A stretch of DNA of 64,000 bases from Casuarius casuarius (GCA_003342895.1 PTFA01000012.1:8976252-9040251), one strand, 5' to 3'; shown: positions 1-13,069, counted from the stretch's first letter. Numbers and translations are program-made. The notes: generated by a model from the sequence alone, not told the origin.

Positions 1-470
1 ATACATATAAAAACCCAGGGAGGAAGCTGGCAGCAGCAGCAGTCTGACTTCAGGCTTCAGAAAGCCTGTGAGAGCCTGCCAAAGCACAGTCTTAGCTAAA
101 AGTATTAGCACATCTGAGACCCCATGGATGCTTAAAAACAAAATAAAAAACAAAGATGTTCTCCAGCAACGCTACTGCAGTCTCCATCTTCTGGCGGGGG
201 GAGAACAAGAGCCTGCGCCTGTGTTTTGGCTGAGAGTATCTACGCGAGACCAGTAACAAGTTCCCCTCTGATGAAACTATGTATGACAAGCTCAGCCCGA
301 AGCAAATTTTTACATTCAAGTTATAAATCCCTCAAATGGGGTCTCATAATGAAAATGTGAACACAGTCTTAATAGATGGCACCTTGACCTGACAGAAATC
401 TGGCCTCCATTCCTCTGCCAAAATAGCCTTGAGACTCAGAAACGAGCAGGTCCCCCCCAGTAGGACTTGT

Positions 471-494
471 GGGGAGGGAGGGAAGGAGGGAGGG
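471..494 (+). repeat. GGGA/GGAA purine repeat with G-quadruplex pattern
   Basis: This is a pure purine stretch made of five G runs of three or more, separated by A or AAGGA. It meets the usual G3+N1-7 pattern for a four-stranded fold on the plus strand. It is a low-complexity microsatellite of (GGGA)n type. A seven-C run lies just upstream at 452-458 and could pair with part of it. No gene is visible next to it. Confidence 0.7.
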
Positions 495-1882
495 TTTGAC
501 GGATGGGTTTGTGGACAAAGGAGAGAGGGAAGAGGAATAAACTGCAAATTGATCTGTGCAGCAGAATAAAAGCAGGATGTGGCAAGGTAGACCTAGGTCA
601 GTGTCACCCAGGTGCAAGCTTTGGAATTGGTTTCCTGAACATCTGCAGCAAACAAAAAACAACAGCCAATACCAAGGAGGGAGAAAAAATAACACATCTC
701 ATGTTGCACGAAGGGAACCAACCAACAAAATAAAACAAAAGCCAAAAAAGTTATTTCCATGACCATCGCATTCGCTGGCCATTCTGTTCCTAATTTCCTG
801 GTTTAAGCTGTGTGTCTTGCCACATCATTAAAAAAAATAATAATCTTTCTGCCTTCCCTGAAACTGTTTGAAAACATTCCCCTGTTAAGACCTTAACCGA
901 GCCAGTCCTCCAGAGCTAAACAAAAGACGAACACTGCACTGGGCTGCTGGCTTATTTTTCTTCCCCCCAAACTACTTCAGACTAAATACAAATTGGAGTC
1001 TCCTCCTAGGAATCCACAAAGATCCATCTTAACAAGATGTCCGAGTACGTGATAGGCAAGGAAACATTTGTGTGTTTTTCTTTGCCTATGTGAACGTCTG
1101 GGAGAAGAAGAAAAGGTTACTGTTTTGCCCATAATTATTTCCCCTCCCCCTTTCATCCTTCCTATTCCCAGGGTAAGCAGACAAAACAGCATACCAGCAC
1201 CCCAAACTGAACTCATTTACAAAGCTCTAATTTTTCACTTAGCTGCATACAAAGCAAAGGTACTGTGGAATGACCGTTCACATGCGAAAGGCTAAATTCA
1301 TTTGCCCGAGAGCGTGAATGCCTTCAGCGGCTTACAAAAATAACCCAAACAACAGAGATTCCCTTACCTTAACTTATTAGGAAAACAGTTCAAAAAGTGA
1401 AACAGAACAAAGTACATACCCTAAAGATATTTCAAACCAGTTTTTAAAATGTCATGTTTTCCAAGTAGTCTACTGATGTTTAATGGTCAGAACACTTGTT
1501 TGAACTACTTGGATTTAAAAACCAATTTGACTTTTTATTGCTTTTCCCCATCATGTGATGGCTACTGCCCTCCTTAACTGTCTGTGGTAAATGCAAAGAT
1601 TTACCTCATCTAGGAACATGAGAAAATCCATGAGTAAGTAGTTATAAAAATTATATTAAAAAAACAACTCGCCAGCAACTCAAGTCTGGCAGAATGAAAG
1701 GATTCCTACACAAGCACGTCCTCAAAACACAAGTCTGGCCTAGCTTTCCAACAAAAGCTGTAGAAGAATGTATAACTCACTATAAAATAAAAAAATGGGT
1801 AAGAGAAGGAAGTACTAAGAATAAAACAACAGCCTTGCATGACTTAGGACAAAGAGAAGAGCTATTTTAATTTCTGAGTTTT

Positions 1883-1909
1883 GGGGGGGTGGGGTGGGGG
1901 GGGAGTGGG
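1883..1909 (+). repeat. G-rich tract, quadruplex-forming pattern
   Basis: The tract runs G7-T-G4-T-G8-A-G-T-G3. The loops are single nucleotides, which is the class that folds most stably. It is probably an impure poly-G expansion. It lies in otherwise AT-rich DNA with no gene nearby. Confidence 0.7.
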
Positions 1910-4714
1910 AGAGTAATACAAATATCTAGTGGTTTGGGGAACAGGTATCTGTCTTCCTGATTCAAAATCCTGGGCTCCAAAGTTAGCATAAACAACTCGG
2001 GATAGCTCAGAGCTGCCCCTGAACACTGCTCCCCTCGTAAGGAATATGGAAAGGGTTAGGGGGAGAAGCATAAAAAGTTAACAAATCCTGCTACATTAAT
2101 CTCCTGATGGATAACCTCAAAGATGCAGAGGGGGCTAGTGCTCTTCTGTAGGCACATCTCCTCCACAGACCTTTGCACATTTTGAAGGAAATACCTCCTC
2201 AGTTTGGTGCAAATCTCCTCCCCAGCACGACAGACCACGTACCATAACCAGAGCATCCCTAAAGCGCGTACGAAGTTCTTCAAACAGTTCAGTGAATACT
2301 GAGGACCTCTTCCCAGGGCAGCTGTAAGCTTGTAAGCACATGCAAAAATACCTGTGCTAGAGGCAGTCACAGATGACACCACTAGCTAACACGACAGCAA
2401 CCAGAGCGTGCTTGCCCAACGCTGACAAGGGCCGGGGGAGCTCCTTCTCTCTACAGCCAACCAAAACTTAACCCAGAAGAGATCCAGCAACACTTCATGC
2501 ACCTCCAAAGAGACTGCAGGAGCTTTGGGGATGCTCTAAGGAGGTAACACATGCCGATGAAGAAGCTCGCTCTCTCCTCTGCAACTCACAATGTGACACC
2601 GGTGTTACTGAGGGTAAAGCACCATATGGAGAAAGCCAAGCTAGCTCATAGTGCGCTGTGTGTTAGCGCACCACTTCACCTGGACAGATCTCCTCTTCTC
2701 TGCAGGGCCGGGTAGTGCAGTCAGAGCTGCCTCAAATATTTTACCATATCACACAGAGCAGCCCACCAAGATGATCACTTCAGAAAGACAGGCAATAAAA
2801 GTTTCACTTTTTTCCGCAGTCCTACCCTACTGTGCCTTTTACTTTCCCATTTTATCCCTTTCGATATCCTGTCTTGCATAAAAGACTCTTATTAAATAAC
2901 AGTAACAGAAACATTGGAGCAGGCCACGCTGGCTTCATTGCTCCAGCCTGGAGTAAGGATAGAAGGGCATCGGAGATGATAGAGAACGTTTGCATCCTAC
3001 CTCTTAGTAAAAGTGAATACTTTGTATTGAATTCAAGCCTGGGAAAGAATCACCTATGGCTAAGATTCATCTTTGATTGTTTTTGTTTTCTTTTCAGGAG
3101 AAGGGGAATAGACGGGTTCATTTTACTAAATAAAATGCAACTGGAATGTAGAAAATATGTACAATCCAGATAAAGGACTTTTAATGAAGGCACTGTAAAT
3201 GACATTTTTCCTCTACTTTAGAATACTGCAAATAGCAAATTAGCATACCTCAGAGAGTGGAATTTCTGCTACAGGAGAGATGAAAGGTTAACTGTCTAAA
3301 GAGTAAAGAATATGTTTGACATCTATTTAGAAAAGAAAGAGTCTCCTAATAAAAGCAGAGGCCCCACTTGATGCTCCTAATTCTCCTTCAGTGTTTGCAT
3401 ACACTTGCAAATAATTAGAGAACCCCACTCCAAAAAGCCTGACTGAAAAATAAAAAAAAACACTGCAGACCTCAATGCCTTGTTTGCTGGGCTTGTTAGA
3501 GGGCTCTGGAGGTCACGGTGATTGACAAGCCTTTGGTGCCTGTAGGAGGGCTGATAATACATAGACATCTCTTGAGAGGCAAGCTCTGAGTACTGACCAC
3601 ACTTAATAAGCCAAGGGCAGCCAGTAGGCTGAACAATGTGGCAAGCAAACCCTTACGAACTAGCGGTGGCTTAAAGACTGCAAATTACATTCTCCGTCAA
3701 TTAGTACCAATTAGAAAGCGGGAGGGCATGGTATATCATGCAAATAAAGATTCCCCCCCACACACACTCCAAGGCTCTTTCTCATAAAGCTACTTTTGTT
3801 ACCACTTTTTACCATACACCTTACCGCTATATATACATGCCTGGGCTCCCATGAGAGAATTTGCTGTACGTGTCACTATAGCAGTGAAGTTGTTTAGAAA
3901 AGCAATTTGAGCCAGGATGCACAGGCTTGAGTTTCTATAACCTACCATAACCTAAGTGCTAAGATTGGGATTTCATAAAGTGTGACAGAGACAGGAAACC
4001 ACAGCCTCAAATCAGACAAAGCTGCATCCAACAGAAATCCACCCGCGCGCTTACGCGACCCTCATGTGAACGCTTCCCCCGAATCACCAAACTGCAGGCA
4101 GTTTTCAATGGATTGCTATTCAGGCGCTAGTCTTCATTCTGGCAGCTGACACGGCTTGAAGGAGGAGAAACGCCACCAGGGAAGCAGATGGCCACTCGCT
4201 CTTTTTCTCACTCTTTATAAACCAGGTCTTGTTGGGTTTGTGTGTTTATTCTATGTAGGTTTAAATAGAGCAAACTGCTTCCACAGGCATGTTCACAACA
4301 TTGGTTTATGATGTGACTCCATGGAGAGAATTTGTCCCTCTGTGTAGGAGCTAGTCTGCTTCTGCAGCTGTTTTTACTTTTCCATGTTGTTCTGAAGGCA
4401 TGGTGCAACTCATTAGCTTATATCTCAAGTTGCATTTAACTTCAGTTAGCATTTTAAAGACAGCTGTGTCTGTTTAGCAAAGGAAAAAATAGCCCGATTC
4501 AGTGTTTAAATGTATACCTTCAGTGAACAGAACTATTGACCGATAATATCGACTATGCTTTTCAAGCTTTACTGAATCGCCACATAGGCTAGAGGAATAG
4601 CAATATAAGTGCGATTAAAATTTCATCTACGGTAGGTGGCAGGGAAAAAAAATCGTATTATTTTACTAAAGTCACCTTAGGCACTACGCGCATAATGAGA
4701 ATAATACTTTGATC

Positions 4715-4800
4715 TTACCCCACTTTCCACTAGTGAAATTCCAAAGTGCTTTACAAAGGAAGTCAGTATTGCCATTTACATAGGGGGTACCGTTTCCAAA
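4715..4800 (+). repeat. MIR/L2-like ancient repeat fragment
   Basis: The stretch reads as 'AAAGTGCTTTACAAAGGAAG' followed by 'CAGTATTGCCATTTACA' and a G-rich stop. That order (aagygctttacaaa, then cagtattgccattttacagatgggg) is typical of old MIR/L2-derived repeats in amniotes. The copy is short and diverged, with no clear ends or target duplication. The family call is from memory of the consensus and is tentative. Confidence 0.45.
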
Positions 4801-4861
4801 CAAAGAACTGCTGCTCGTTTCTCTTCTCATGCATCTTCAAAAACTATTGTGAGAAACTGAA

Positions 4862-4905
4862 ATGTCTCCTCCACCACCACCATTTCCCCCCCCTTCTCCT
4901 CCTCC
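4862..4905 (+). repeat. CCA/CCT-rich polypyrimidine low-complexity tract
   Basis: A short (CCA)n run is followed by T3C8 and CTCCTCCTCC. A peptide read through it is just proline/serine low complexity, so it should not be taken for coding sequence. Such tracts can form triplex DNA. No function is evident. Confidence 0.7.
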
Positions 4906-7075
4906 AAAACATGCAGTACGAAGCACTAAGCCTCGGCACACTATCTTTCAAAGACCTGCTGGACCAGCATCTTTAGCCACTCACCAAGAGACGGCCCTTA
5001 CCTTTTTCTGTCCAGAGAAGATGGGGGGCTTGGTGCCCTACTGCATACAATGGATTGCTATTGTGCCACTGGGCTCAGTGGGAGTACAGCTGGGCTCCTG
5101 ATCTATTGCATCTCACCTAATGTTATTGAAGCCTAGCACGCAGTCCTAGCGCAATACGGAAACAAAAGAGAGATAAGTGCAGCAACAAAGTTCCAAGGAA
5201 AAAAATACACTCTGCATTTCAAGAAAACTGATGCCAAAAAAAGATGTTGTTAGAAAGCTTGGCTGGGTAATTATTTTTGGCAAAACACAGACATTCCTTG
5301 AAAAGCTTGTAACACAGAAGCATAAAATATGGGTCTACTGCTTAAAAGTGAAATTAAGACCGTTAAGTAAGTGCCACAGTTATTTCACAGACTTGCTTAG
5401 AATGCTTGGGGTTAAAGAAAAAAATGGAGCCTTGCTTAAACAGCTTCATCTGGATACTTTCTTTAAAAACAAAAACAAAAAAGCCCCCGCACACATTTGA
5501 GAAGCGTTTTAATATTTCAGCAGCTCTGAAACTAAACAATACCAGAGTAAGGCCTGGTTTTCTCCTTTGAACTGTTAAGTACTGCTCAGCTTGTGTCAGG
5601 TGTGATAAAATGAGTAGTACTGTGACAAAGCACAGTGACTCACTTTCCCATTCTCTCCCAATTCCTCATTCATAGCTTTGTTTTTCCTGTTTAGAAAGAA
5701 AAAGGGGCCTTCCATTCATTTCCAGCAGGGCCACAGAACTATTTCAGAAGCCTAGAGGGACAGTGTGTCACTAAGAAAACAGAAGTGAGCAAAAAAGACA
5801 GACATAAAGAACAGACTTCTTCAAAGGCATATTGTCTGGTATTTCACAAATCACAGTGTGACTTTAGTATAACAATAACTGTTTTTATGTAATGTACTCT
5901 AGGTTATCCCTCTTTATACAGGTTAGTTGATACAGTTTGGAAATACCACAGCTGGCTTGTCACTAAGTGCTATAAGCGGAATAAACCAGCACGAGCTCCA
6001 GAGAGGCATTCCTCAGTTCTTGATAAGGCAACGCGCTCTGTTACAAACAGCTTTCGCAGACACACACCGAAAGATGTATTAGCAGCCCCGAGTATCGGTT
6101 TCAAGATAGTGGCCCAAATCACAGGGCTGTCGGGGGCACAGGGGCCTGGGTCTTCAGCATGCTCCAGCGCCGCAGGAACCTCCACGGAGCTGGTCTGCCG
6201 AGCGACCACGGGCACTCCCAAAGTCTGAGTGTTTGTGCGTCTATCTTCTCAAGTATTTTAAAACATATTTTTTCTCTATGAAATCTAACCTCGCTTGACA
6301 ATGATAAAAGACAGCCGGGGTCTTTTCGATACTTGTTGCAAAAATGTGCCTTACTCTAGTTCCATAGCATGATTAGAGTAATTAGCAACTGTTCCAAGCT
6401 ATTTATACAGTTAAACAGAATGCTTTATAGTTTGGCAGTAGGGGCTTGTTTCAGCACATACTTAAAAGCACATACTTAAAAATATGTATGCTTAAACCAG
6501 TAAGAAAATTGTAGTCTAGAAGGAAAATTTACCTAAAGCACATATTAACGAAACATAGAAAAAGTGAGGTAATGAAAAAAACCTCTCCAAAATCCTTCCC
6601 ATATTACAACAACAAATGATACAATCACTTTAGAGCAAGTACATATAAAGAAGGACATTCATGTATTTGTCTATTTTTTATTTCTACTCCACTGCTACTG
6701 TTCTATGAGCCTTGGTTGTTTATTTATACACATGCACACATACGTGGTGGTCGTGTCCATCCAATAAATTGGATTCATCATTCATTTCCAAAAACTTCAT
6801 TTTCAGCCTACCAATTAGTCCCAGCAGTTATGCCTTTCCCTAATTTTCAAGTCTTTGAGTAGCTTTTAAACTACCAGAGAAATTCTTCTTCATTTCCAAA
6901 TGTGAAAAATTCCATTTCCAATTACTCCAGCGTGGAGCCCAGCACAATTTGGTCCTGAACAAGTGACAGATTTAAAGGTCTGATTTCTTGTAACCCTTCA
7001 CAGCTAGAAGTTTCTGTCGCATGGGAAAAATATCACTTTCTAATCCCTGGATAATTCAAAGATATGGAGCTGATT
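4906..7075. other. Non-coding sequence, little structure
   Basis: No supported gene. Contents are unique AT-rich DNA. At 6454-6480 a 14-bp element (CACATACTTAAAAG) is tandemly doubled. Positions 5980-6240 are somewhat richer in GC and CpG, with overlapping short open frames on the minus strand that show no recognisable domain. Confidence 0.6.
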
Positions 7076-7076
7076 T

Positions 7077-7085
7077 CCCCCCCCT

Positions 7086-7119
<34 letters not shown>
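7077..7119 (+). repeat. C8 tract followed by T32 homopolymer
   Basis: Eight C are followed by TCC and then 32 uninterrupted T. A run this long may be the poly-A tail of an antisense retroposon, but no retroposon body or target duplication is visible to its right. A simple poly-T expansion is equally possible. Its length will be unreliable in any assembly. Confidence 0.8.
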
Positions 7120-7122
<3 letters not shown>

Positions 7123-8879
7123 GCAGAGAACCCATTTTAGATTGAACTGTCATGGGTCTTCAGTTATCATAAATCCAATTACAGTAAGCTCATGAGAAAC
7201 CATAAAAACCTCTAAAATTATGTAAAAAAATTTTTATGCAACTAAAAATGACACCTTGTCCATTATCTGAAGTTACCCATGACCCCGTACCCAGAACTAT
7301 GTTCACTTTCTAGTAAGGAAATTCACCTTTTTAGTTCTCCTACATTGTGATTTTAAAAATTCATTATTTGCATCCATAGAAGAAAGTTTACTAGCTAAGA
7401 GCCAAACCCCTTCATTTGAGGGGACAGTTCTGATAGTCATGTGGCTGGCAAACATGACAAAAATATTTATATAATATATATATATTTAAGCCTATCTGTT
7501 TAAACAAACAAAGCCGTATTAGAGGACAAACGAGACAGCCAAATTACATATCAATGCTTCACATTTTTTGCCATTACCAAATGACTCCTGCCTTCACATA
7601 TAAAGGGTATTCGGATATTGTTCAGATACTGTAACAGATGTTGGTCTAAGAACCTAAAAATAAGCACAACCGAAAAACAACCTGTCATCATTTTCAGACT
7701 GAACAACACTAACAGAACAGTATATATGCACAAATATTTTTAGGGAATGTGATTAAGTGTCTAAATGAACTTTGAAATAGCTGTAGACTTGCATGAAGCA
7801 CTTCGATTTAATATATTTTTGCAAATTCCAGACAGTCTTTCTTTTTCTTAGTATCTTTAGGAAATACGCTAGACATATGAAAACACAGGCATATCCTTTC
7901 TGTATGCCCTTTAAAGTGACTGTGGAAGAAAGCCTACATAGCATTTTAATTCCTTAGATCAGCTGCGGTGTGCTGTAACAGTGCACAGCTAACACTGAAG
8001 CCCTGGCACCAAACCCGTCATTCTCCGCCTAGGCAACCTTCCGCAGGCCTAGAGCTCTTTAGTCCCCAGTCCTGCGGTCACCTTTTCTAGTTTGTTTAAG
8101 GGAATAAATTCCAGCGAGCAAGCAAGCAAGCAGCTTGTGGACTCACTGAACTTTCCAGAACCGGATGAATGAAAGTATAAGCAAATTTATGGACCACCTT
8201 GTTTAACATCAGCTCCCGAACTGCCATTATCCGAGCTCTTCCACTCGGAGGATGCCGTCCATTCTGCAGGCACAACGTTTTAAAGCCACGTCATCTCTTC
8301 ACAAATGCAACATCAGATGTTTTCTTTCTGCAGTCTCTAAGAAAAACTCTTTTTACGCTGGGTGGCACAAAAGCAAGAAAGGCTGAAACTTTGATATCTT
8401 TCTTGGAGTTTCGAACTCCGAAATTTTTGCAGCTACGCTCATCCTACCATAACCCTTAAGTGAGCAATAGGGAAAGGCTTCTTGCACAGGCCAACTGCAG
8501 CATTTCTGGTTTTGGCAAGGCAGTGGAAGTGAATTTTTATGTGGGCTCAGACACTGAATTTCTAAGAAGAAATCTGAGAGACAAAAGGCAGTTGTGTGAC
8601 CTTTCATTTTTCCCTGAGGATCAAGCCATCGCATATTTTAATCAGTCATTTAAACCCATCTACCACACTGCCATTAGACAATCTCCTCCAAGTCCCAAAC
8701 TGAGAGGCAGCGCAGAACACTGAAGCAGCACTTCGATGTGCACGTATGAATGTAAAACACCCACCACGGACTATGTCACAGGAAACAGCGCGTACTTGCT
8801 TTCAAAGGTAAGCAGAGGAAGATCTCAGAGGGGAACCTGAGGACCGGGATTTCCACAAGGACCCATTCCTCCAGAGAAA
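7120..8879. other. Non-coding sequence, AT-rich
   Basis: No supported gene. It contains short AT-alternating stretches (about 7465-7487) and a (GCAA)n-type run at 8114-8132. The open frames at 8199-8459 and 8460-8723 (86 and 87 codons, plus strand) lie end to end in different frames and lack any familiar motif. They are best treated as chance. Confidence 0.6.
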
Positions 8880-9005
8880 CATCGAAAGTGACCGCGGCGC
8901 AGGCCGCCACGTCCTTCGCCGCACAAGGCCCTGTCACCAACGAAGAGCGCAAAGCTACCGCGTTTGGGGCCCACGTCCTACGGGCTTGCTGTAACGCTCA
9001 AAGGG
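8880..9005. promoter_or_regulatory. Small CpG cluster
   Basis: About 15 CpG dinucleotides fall in about 125 bp, in a neighbourhood where CpG is rare, including an ACCGCGGCGC stretch and two CACGTC motifs. It is too short for a standard CpG island. It could be a small unmethylated regulatory patch or a decayed GC-rich insertion. It sits immediately left of the motif-dense block at 9011-9210. Confidence 0.3.
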
Positions 9006-9010
9006 CTTAA

Positions 9011-9210
9011 GTGCCCTTAACTGTCATCCCCCTGCTTTACTTCTTCATTGAAATAAATCCCTTTGTAATAACAAACGAGAGCTCCTACTTAGCCTGTATG
9101 CAGATGAGGAGGGACAGAGCTGCTTTTACATCTGGTTGGCAAAAGGCAATCAACACAGGTAGCGTGAACTGTTTAGGGATTAAAGACACAATTAACTAAA
9201 CAGATCTCCC
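9011..9210. promoter_or_regulatory. Candidate conserved non-coding block with paired FOX-like sites
   Basis: The block contains TTGGC-N5-GCAAT at 9136-9150, which approximates the palindromic nuclear factor I site TTGGCN5GCCAA. It also has a perfect inverted pair CTGTTTAG (9169-9176) and CTAAACAG (9196-9203), separated by 19 nt that hold an AATTAA core. Such homeodomain and forkhead-like density is typical of vertebrate enhancers. No alignment was possible, so conservation is inferred from appearance only. Confidence 0.25.
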
Positions 9211-10530
9211 TGCTCCCTCCCTTCCCCCACGAAGCTCTTTAACCCTTCCTAACATAATAAAGTAATTCCAATGCACAGTAATTTAAAGCAGCAATTTTCT
9301 ACTTCATTTCAGTGCCTGTGATTTTACAAGCACAAGAGTTTATTTTTAAACTACTGATCTTAGGAAGGAGCACCTTCCCGGGCTCTTAAACGGGCAGGAA
9401 CAGGGGAAGAGAGGGGTGGTTTCAGACTATTTATACAGGGCCAAATCCTGCAGGCCTGCCTTAGGCTTTCAAAGGCCTAAGTCAGTTCCACAGTTCAGGA
9501 GACCCTGCAGTTCGCCTGCTTAGGAATGCTTTTAAAAATTGGACGTGAACAGGAATACAGATGTTCATTGTCGTTATTACAAAAAAGGAGAAGGGGAAAA
9601 AAGATCTAAAGCTTATTATAGAGAAAAGTTTTCCTGAATATATTTACATATTCCTCAGCTAGCAATTTATGAATGATGTGTTTCTCAGCAAACACAAAAA
9701 TTAGAATGTTATAAAAATACCTTTGGAATCATTTTAAAATACTTTTAAAGCTACAGAAATAGCCTGAGATTTCATTTTGCAAGGGCGCAGAGGTCTTGAC
9801 TGCATCTGTGATTTCTATCAAGTGGGGCTTGAAGACAATGAGGACATTCACATGAGTAAAGATGATAAAGGATTAGTTCCAAAATGCTGAATTGTCCATT
9901 ATAAAACAAATTATACAAGTTTCCTCTGCAATTTAAAAGCCCTAATGGTTTACACACCAGCAACTCAAAATTAGTAAGTCATTCTGCACACGGTCTGTAC
10001 ATGCTCAGAATTAAATATACTCAAAAGCACAGTTACTAACAAAAAAATACATAAATTGAATAGATGAACGTGGCTTTGACTGCTTTCTATCAAGCATTTA
10101 AGAAGCCTGTATACAAATTTATGCAAATATTTAAATTTGCAACACAGGTCCATTCACATAAATCATAAATGAGTCAATAAAGGTCCCAGGCCAAAAGTAC
10201 CCTTTGAAATTCTTAGGAAAAACACACACACCCTTATGAAGTTTGAAAGTTGATTCTTATGATATATATTGTCTAGAAAATTTAAATTAGGTGTTTATGT
10301 AGGTTATCAATAAAAGTTGTGTTTTCGAACTTCTTTCCATTCCTTTCTTCTGCTGCATTTTCATTCTTATTTATTACCATATCCATGTAATAATAAAAAC
10401 ATAATTTTAGGTTAATCTCCATGCTTTCTTGGTGGATTTCCTAATCTGTCCTACAGTGCAGCTGCCAGTAGGACCCATTCCCAAAAGGAGATCATAGGCA
10501 ATAAAAATATTTTAAAGATGATTTTTCTTC
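9211..10530. other. Non-coding sequence, nothing distinctive
   Basis: No gene. The sequence is AT-rich, with one perfect octamer (ATGCAAAT, 10121-10128) and a GGGCCAAATCCTGC stretch at 9439-9452 that resembles a phrase common in sauropsid interspersed repeats, though too little remains to name it. Confidence 0.6.
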
Positions 10531-10532
10531 TT

Positions 10533-10585
10533 CTATGTCAAGATTGGAAGGTACCTTCAGTATCTATTCCTCTGTACTTACTCAT
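10533..10585 (-). repeat. Possible CR1 3'-end relic
   Basis: The plus strand reads TCAAGATTGGAAGGTACCTT followed by CAG. This resembles the reverse complement of the CR1 3' untranslated end (gttgggaagggaccttcagg type) that is abundant in birds and other sauropsids. Only about 45 bp is recognisable and the terminal octamer repeats are not clear. If right it supports a sauropsid host. Confidence 0.3.
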
Positions 10586-13030
10586 CTTAAAAAAAATAAT
10601 AAAAAGCAGTATAATGAATATAATGGAGCTTTAAGATCCTCTTTTCTATCATAACACTGAAACTAAATAAGTTTAATTCTTGAAGCAACCAAACACTGCT
10701 TTATTTGGTAAGGCGCAATGTAAACAGATGGGGTTTTGTCTAGCCTAACATGGAAAGTCTTAACATAAGAGATACAATCTGGTTCAATAATGGGCTACTG
10801 TGCCCATTCATTTTCTCCCAGTTAAAATTTATATAAAATCTTAGCAATACAGTTTACAAACCCATCTAGCACACCGAGACATACTGACAGCAGCACTGAC
10901 AGCCTATATTCCTTCATATGTACTTGGCAATCTGTAACAGCTTTGGGGGAATTAGGGGGCTTTTCTCATAAAGAATAAAGTAAATAACAGCCAATTTAAG
11001 AGTTCCTGAATCATGTACGTCCAAGGCTTTAAACTCGCACTGCTGCGCTGCATGTGACAGATATCCACTGCCCCCAGGTTTTTAAACATGCTACCAAGAC
11101 GATATATGGAAAAGTTTATTTCTCACTCCAAACATGGAAGTTTTGAGAAACACTAAAAGTCTTCTTTAATTTTATGAGAGAAAAAGAAAGCATGCACAAG
11201 CTGAAGCTGAACAACACATCTAACCTAACTTCCATATATGCTATCTAGAGTTTAATGCATTAATGTATTTCCTTCTTTCTGTACATCCACGATTCCCTTG
11301 GAAGTCCCAATCAATCATATTTTATATCTCCTACTTCGACATTTATGCTTACAGGTAAGACTGGACTGTTCGAATATTGAACATATTGCATCTGGAAGGG
11401 GTTTAGAGAACTACATTGGTGATCATTTTTCCCTGTGATCAAGATAAATTATGATTTGATGAAAATGCTCATGAGCATAATTATTTAACACCTAGCACAG
11501 CCTCAAACCTTTCCAAAATGATAACGTTCTTCCTAGCTTACAAATCATCATTAGAACAAATTTCCAGGGTCGAGATGTTAGACATGTTCTGGCACCTTAT
11601 CAGAACGTGGAGTGTGCAAGTAATAGGCAATTGCCCTTAGCATCAGTATTTTTATACATGCGCCCAACGGGTGCCCCTTTCTCTACATACATTTCTTCAC
11701 TTTGCAGGGAATTTAAAAATGATTTTCTCTAAAACTAAATGATTGATATACACAGACTGAGTTCAAAAATATTCCTAGCCATCCTCACCAGAATAAAATA
11801 CTACTCCTTACCAGTAACATTTATCTACTGAAAATAAAACCAAACACCGTGGACTAAAATCTCAGCAAGTCTGCTTCAGGAATTAATTTCATCACCATTA
11901 CTCAAATGAGATAGCGAGTCTTTGCATTTTTTCCTAATGATTTTTTGAATAACTGTTTAACTGTTCAGTGCTTACGGTCTGCAGGGGGATATCTATCCAA
12001 GAAATGCACATTACTGTGGATCACCTCAATTATAATATTCTAATGCATAGATTTAGTAACATGTCTGAGAATTGGGCTCATTGTCTTTAATCAAACTCAT
12101 ATTGTTCATGTTGTAAAAATTCATATGTTTATACAACAGGTGAATTAGGCCCCTAACCATTAGTCTCAAAGTAACAGACAGATCATTTGTTATGCTAAAG
12201 AGTGCATCTTAAAAATCATTACATGTTTCTAGACTGGAAACATCTCATTCAAATGTGAGGTTATTTCACAGACTGTTTGGGGCTGTCCTAGAATTTTCCT
12301 TTTTAAAAGCTCGGGCATGCAAGCAATCAAGCTTGCGCTGTTATATAATAGGTTTCTACTGAATATTAACAGGCTCTAAACTGTAACACAAATTGCTTAC
12401 ACGTATTTTAAATATAAATTCTGATAAAATTTCTCAGTCCAGCGAACTTTCTGGAGGGCAGAAGGATGTGATCAAAATTGTAACGCCAGCACAATCTGGA
12501 ATCTGCTTCCCAACAGAAGCAGGGGAAGAGCAAGGAGTGTTTTTGCCTCCCAGAGAATCAAGGAACTCTTTCTGGCCCCCTGAAATATCACTAGCAACCT
12601 TCTCTTCCTGAAAGCAGCAAATGTGGTGTATGGGAGCCTCCTCCTCATCTTAAAAGGCAAAGGTTCATAGTGTGTATTGCAGAGACGGGAGAAAAAAACC
12701 TTTTGAATTGACAGCCTTGCCTCTCTAAAGGCATCTCCTTTGCCCTTTGCACAGCAGGTCTTAGAATTAATTGTATCATCACTGAGACGAATGGGTCAGT
12801 TCACAGCTCTCAGCTACAGACTTCAGCAAACACCACTGCATCGAGTCTAACACCCAGTCAAATCTCCTTCCAGTCATGAAGAACAAATGTAAACACAGGA
12901 TGCCAGAAGCTGAGACCCTCAGAATAGATCTGCTATGCTTATGCCTTAATCCAGCCTAAAATAAACCTCATAAAGTTAAAAGAAGGATGTTAGCAGACAC
13001 ATTGAAAAAACAAACCAGGAGCTGAAAATT
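10586..13030. other. Non-coding sequence, AT-rich
   Basis: No gene and no recognisable repeat beyond short A/T runs. Open frames are short and featureless. I see no splice-site pairs around an open frame. Confidence 0.6.
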
Positions 13031-13069
13031 CCGTGAGCTCAGTAACTGCTGGTGGGATCAATACTTACC

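Larger units (their letters stand above)
1..4714. other. Non-coding sequence, no gene seen
   Basis: No reading frame here exceeds about 115 codons and none resembles a known protein. The stretch is AT-rich, ordinary-looking vertebrate DNA. Noted inside it are a short CAG run at 32-43, two G-rich tracts annotated separately, a perfect octamer (ATGCAAAT, 3738-3745) beside TAAT-type sites at about 3695-3715, and a small CpG cluster at 4042-4082. Polypyrimidine stretches followed by AG, such as the one ending near 3100, resemble splice acceptors, but no donor and open frame pair with them. Intron and intergenic DNA cannot be told apart here. Confidence 0.65.

Noticed and set aside
3085..3110. Polypyrimidine-AG resembling a splice acceptor
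   Set aside because: The open frame that follows is short, has no matching donor and no recognisable protein.
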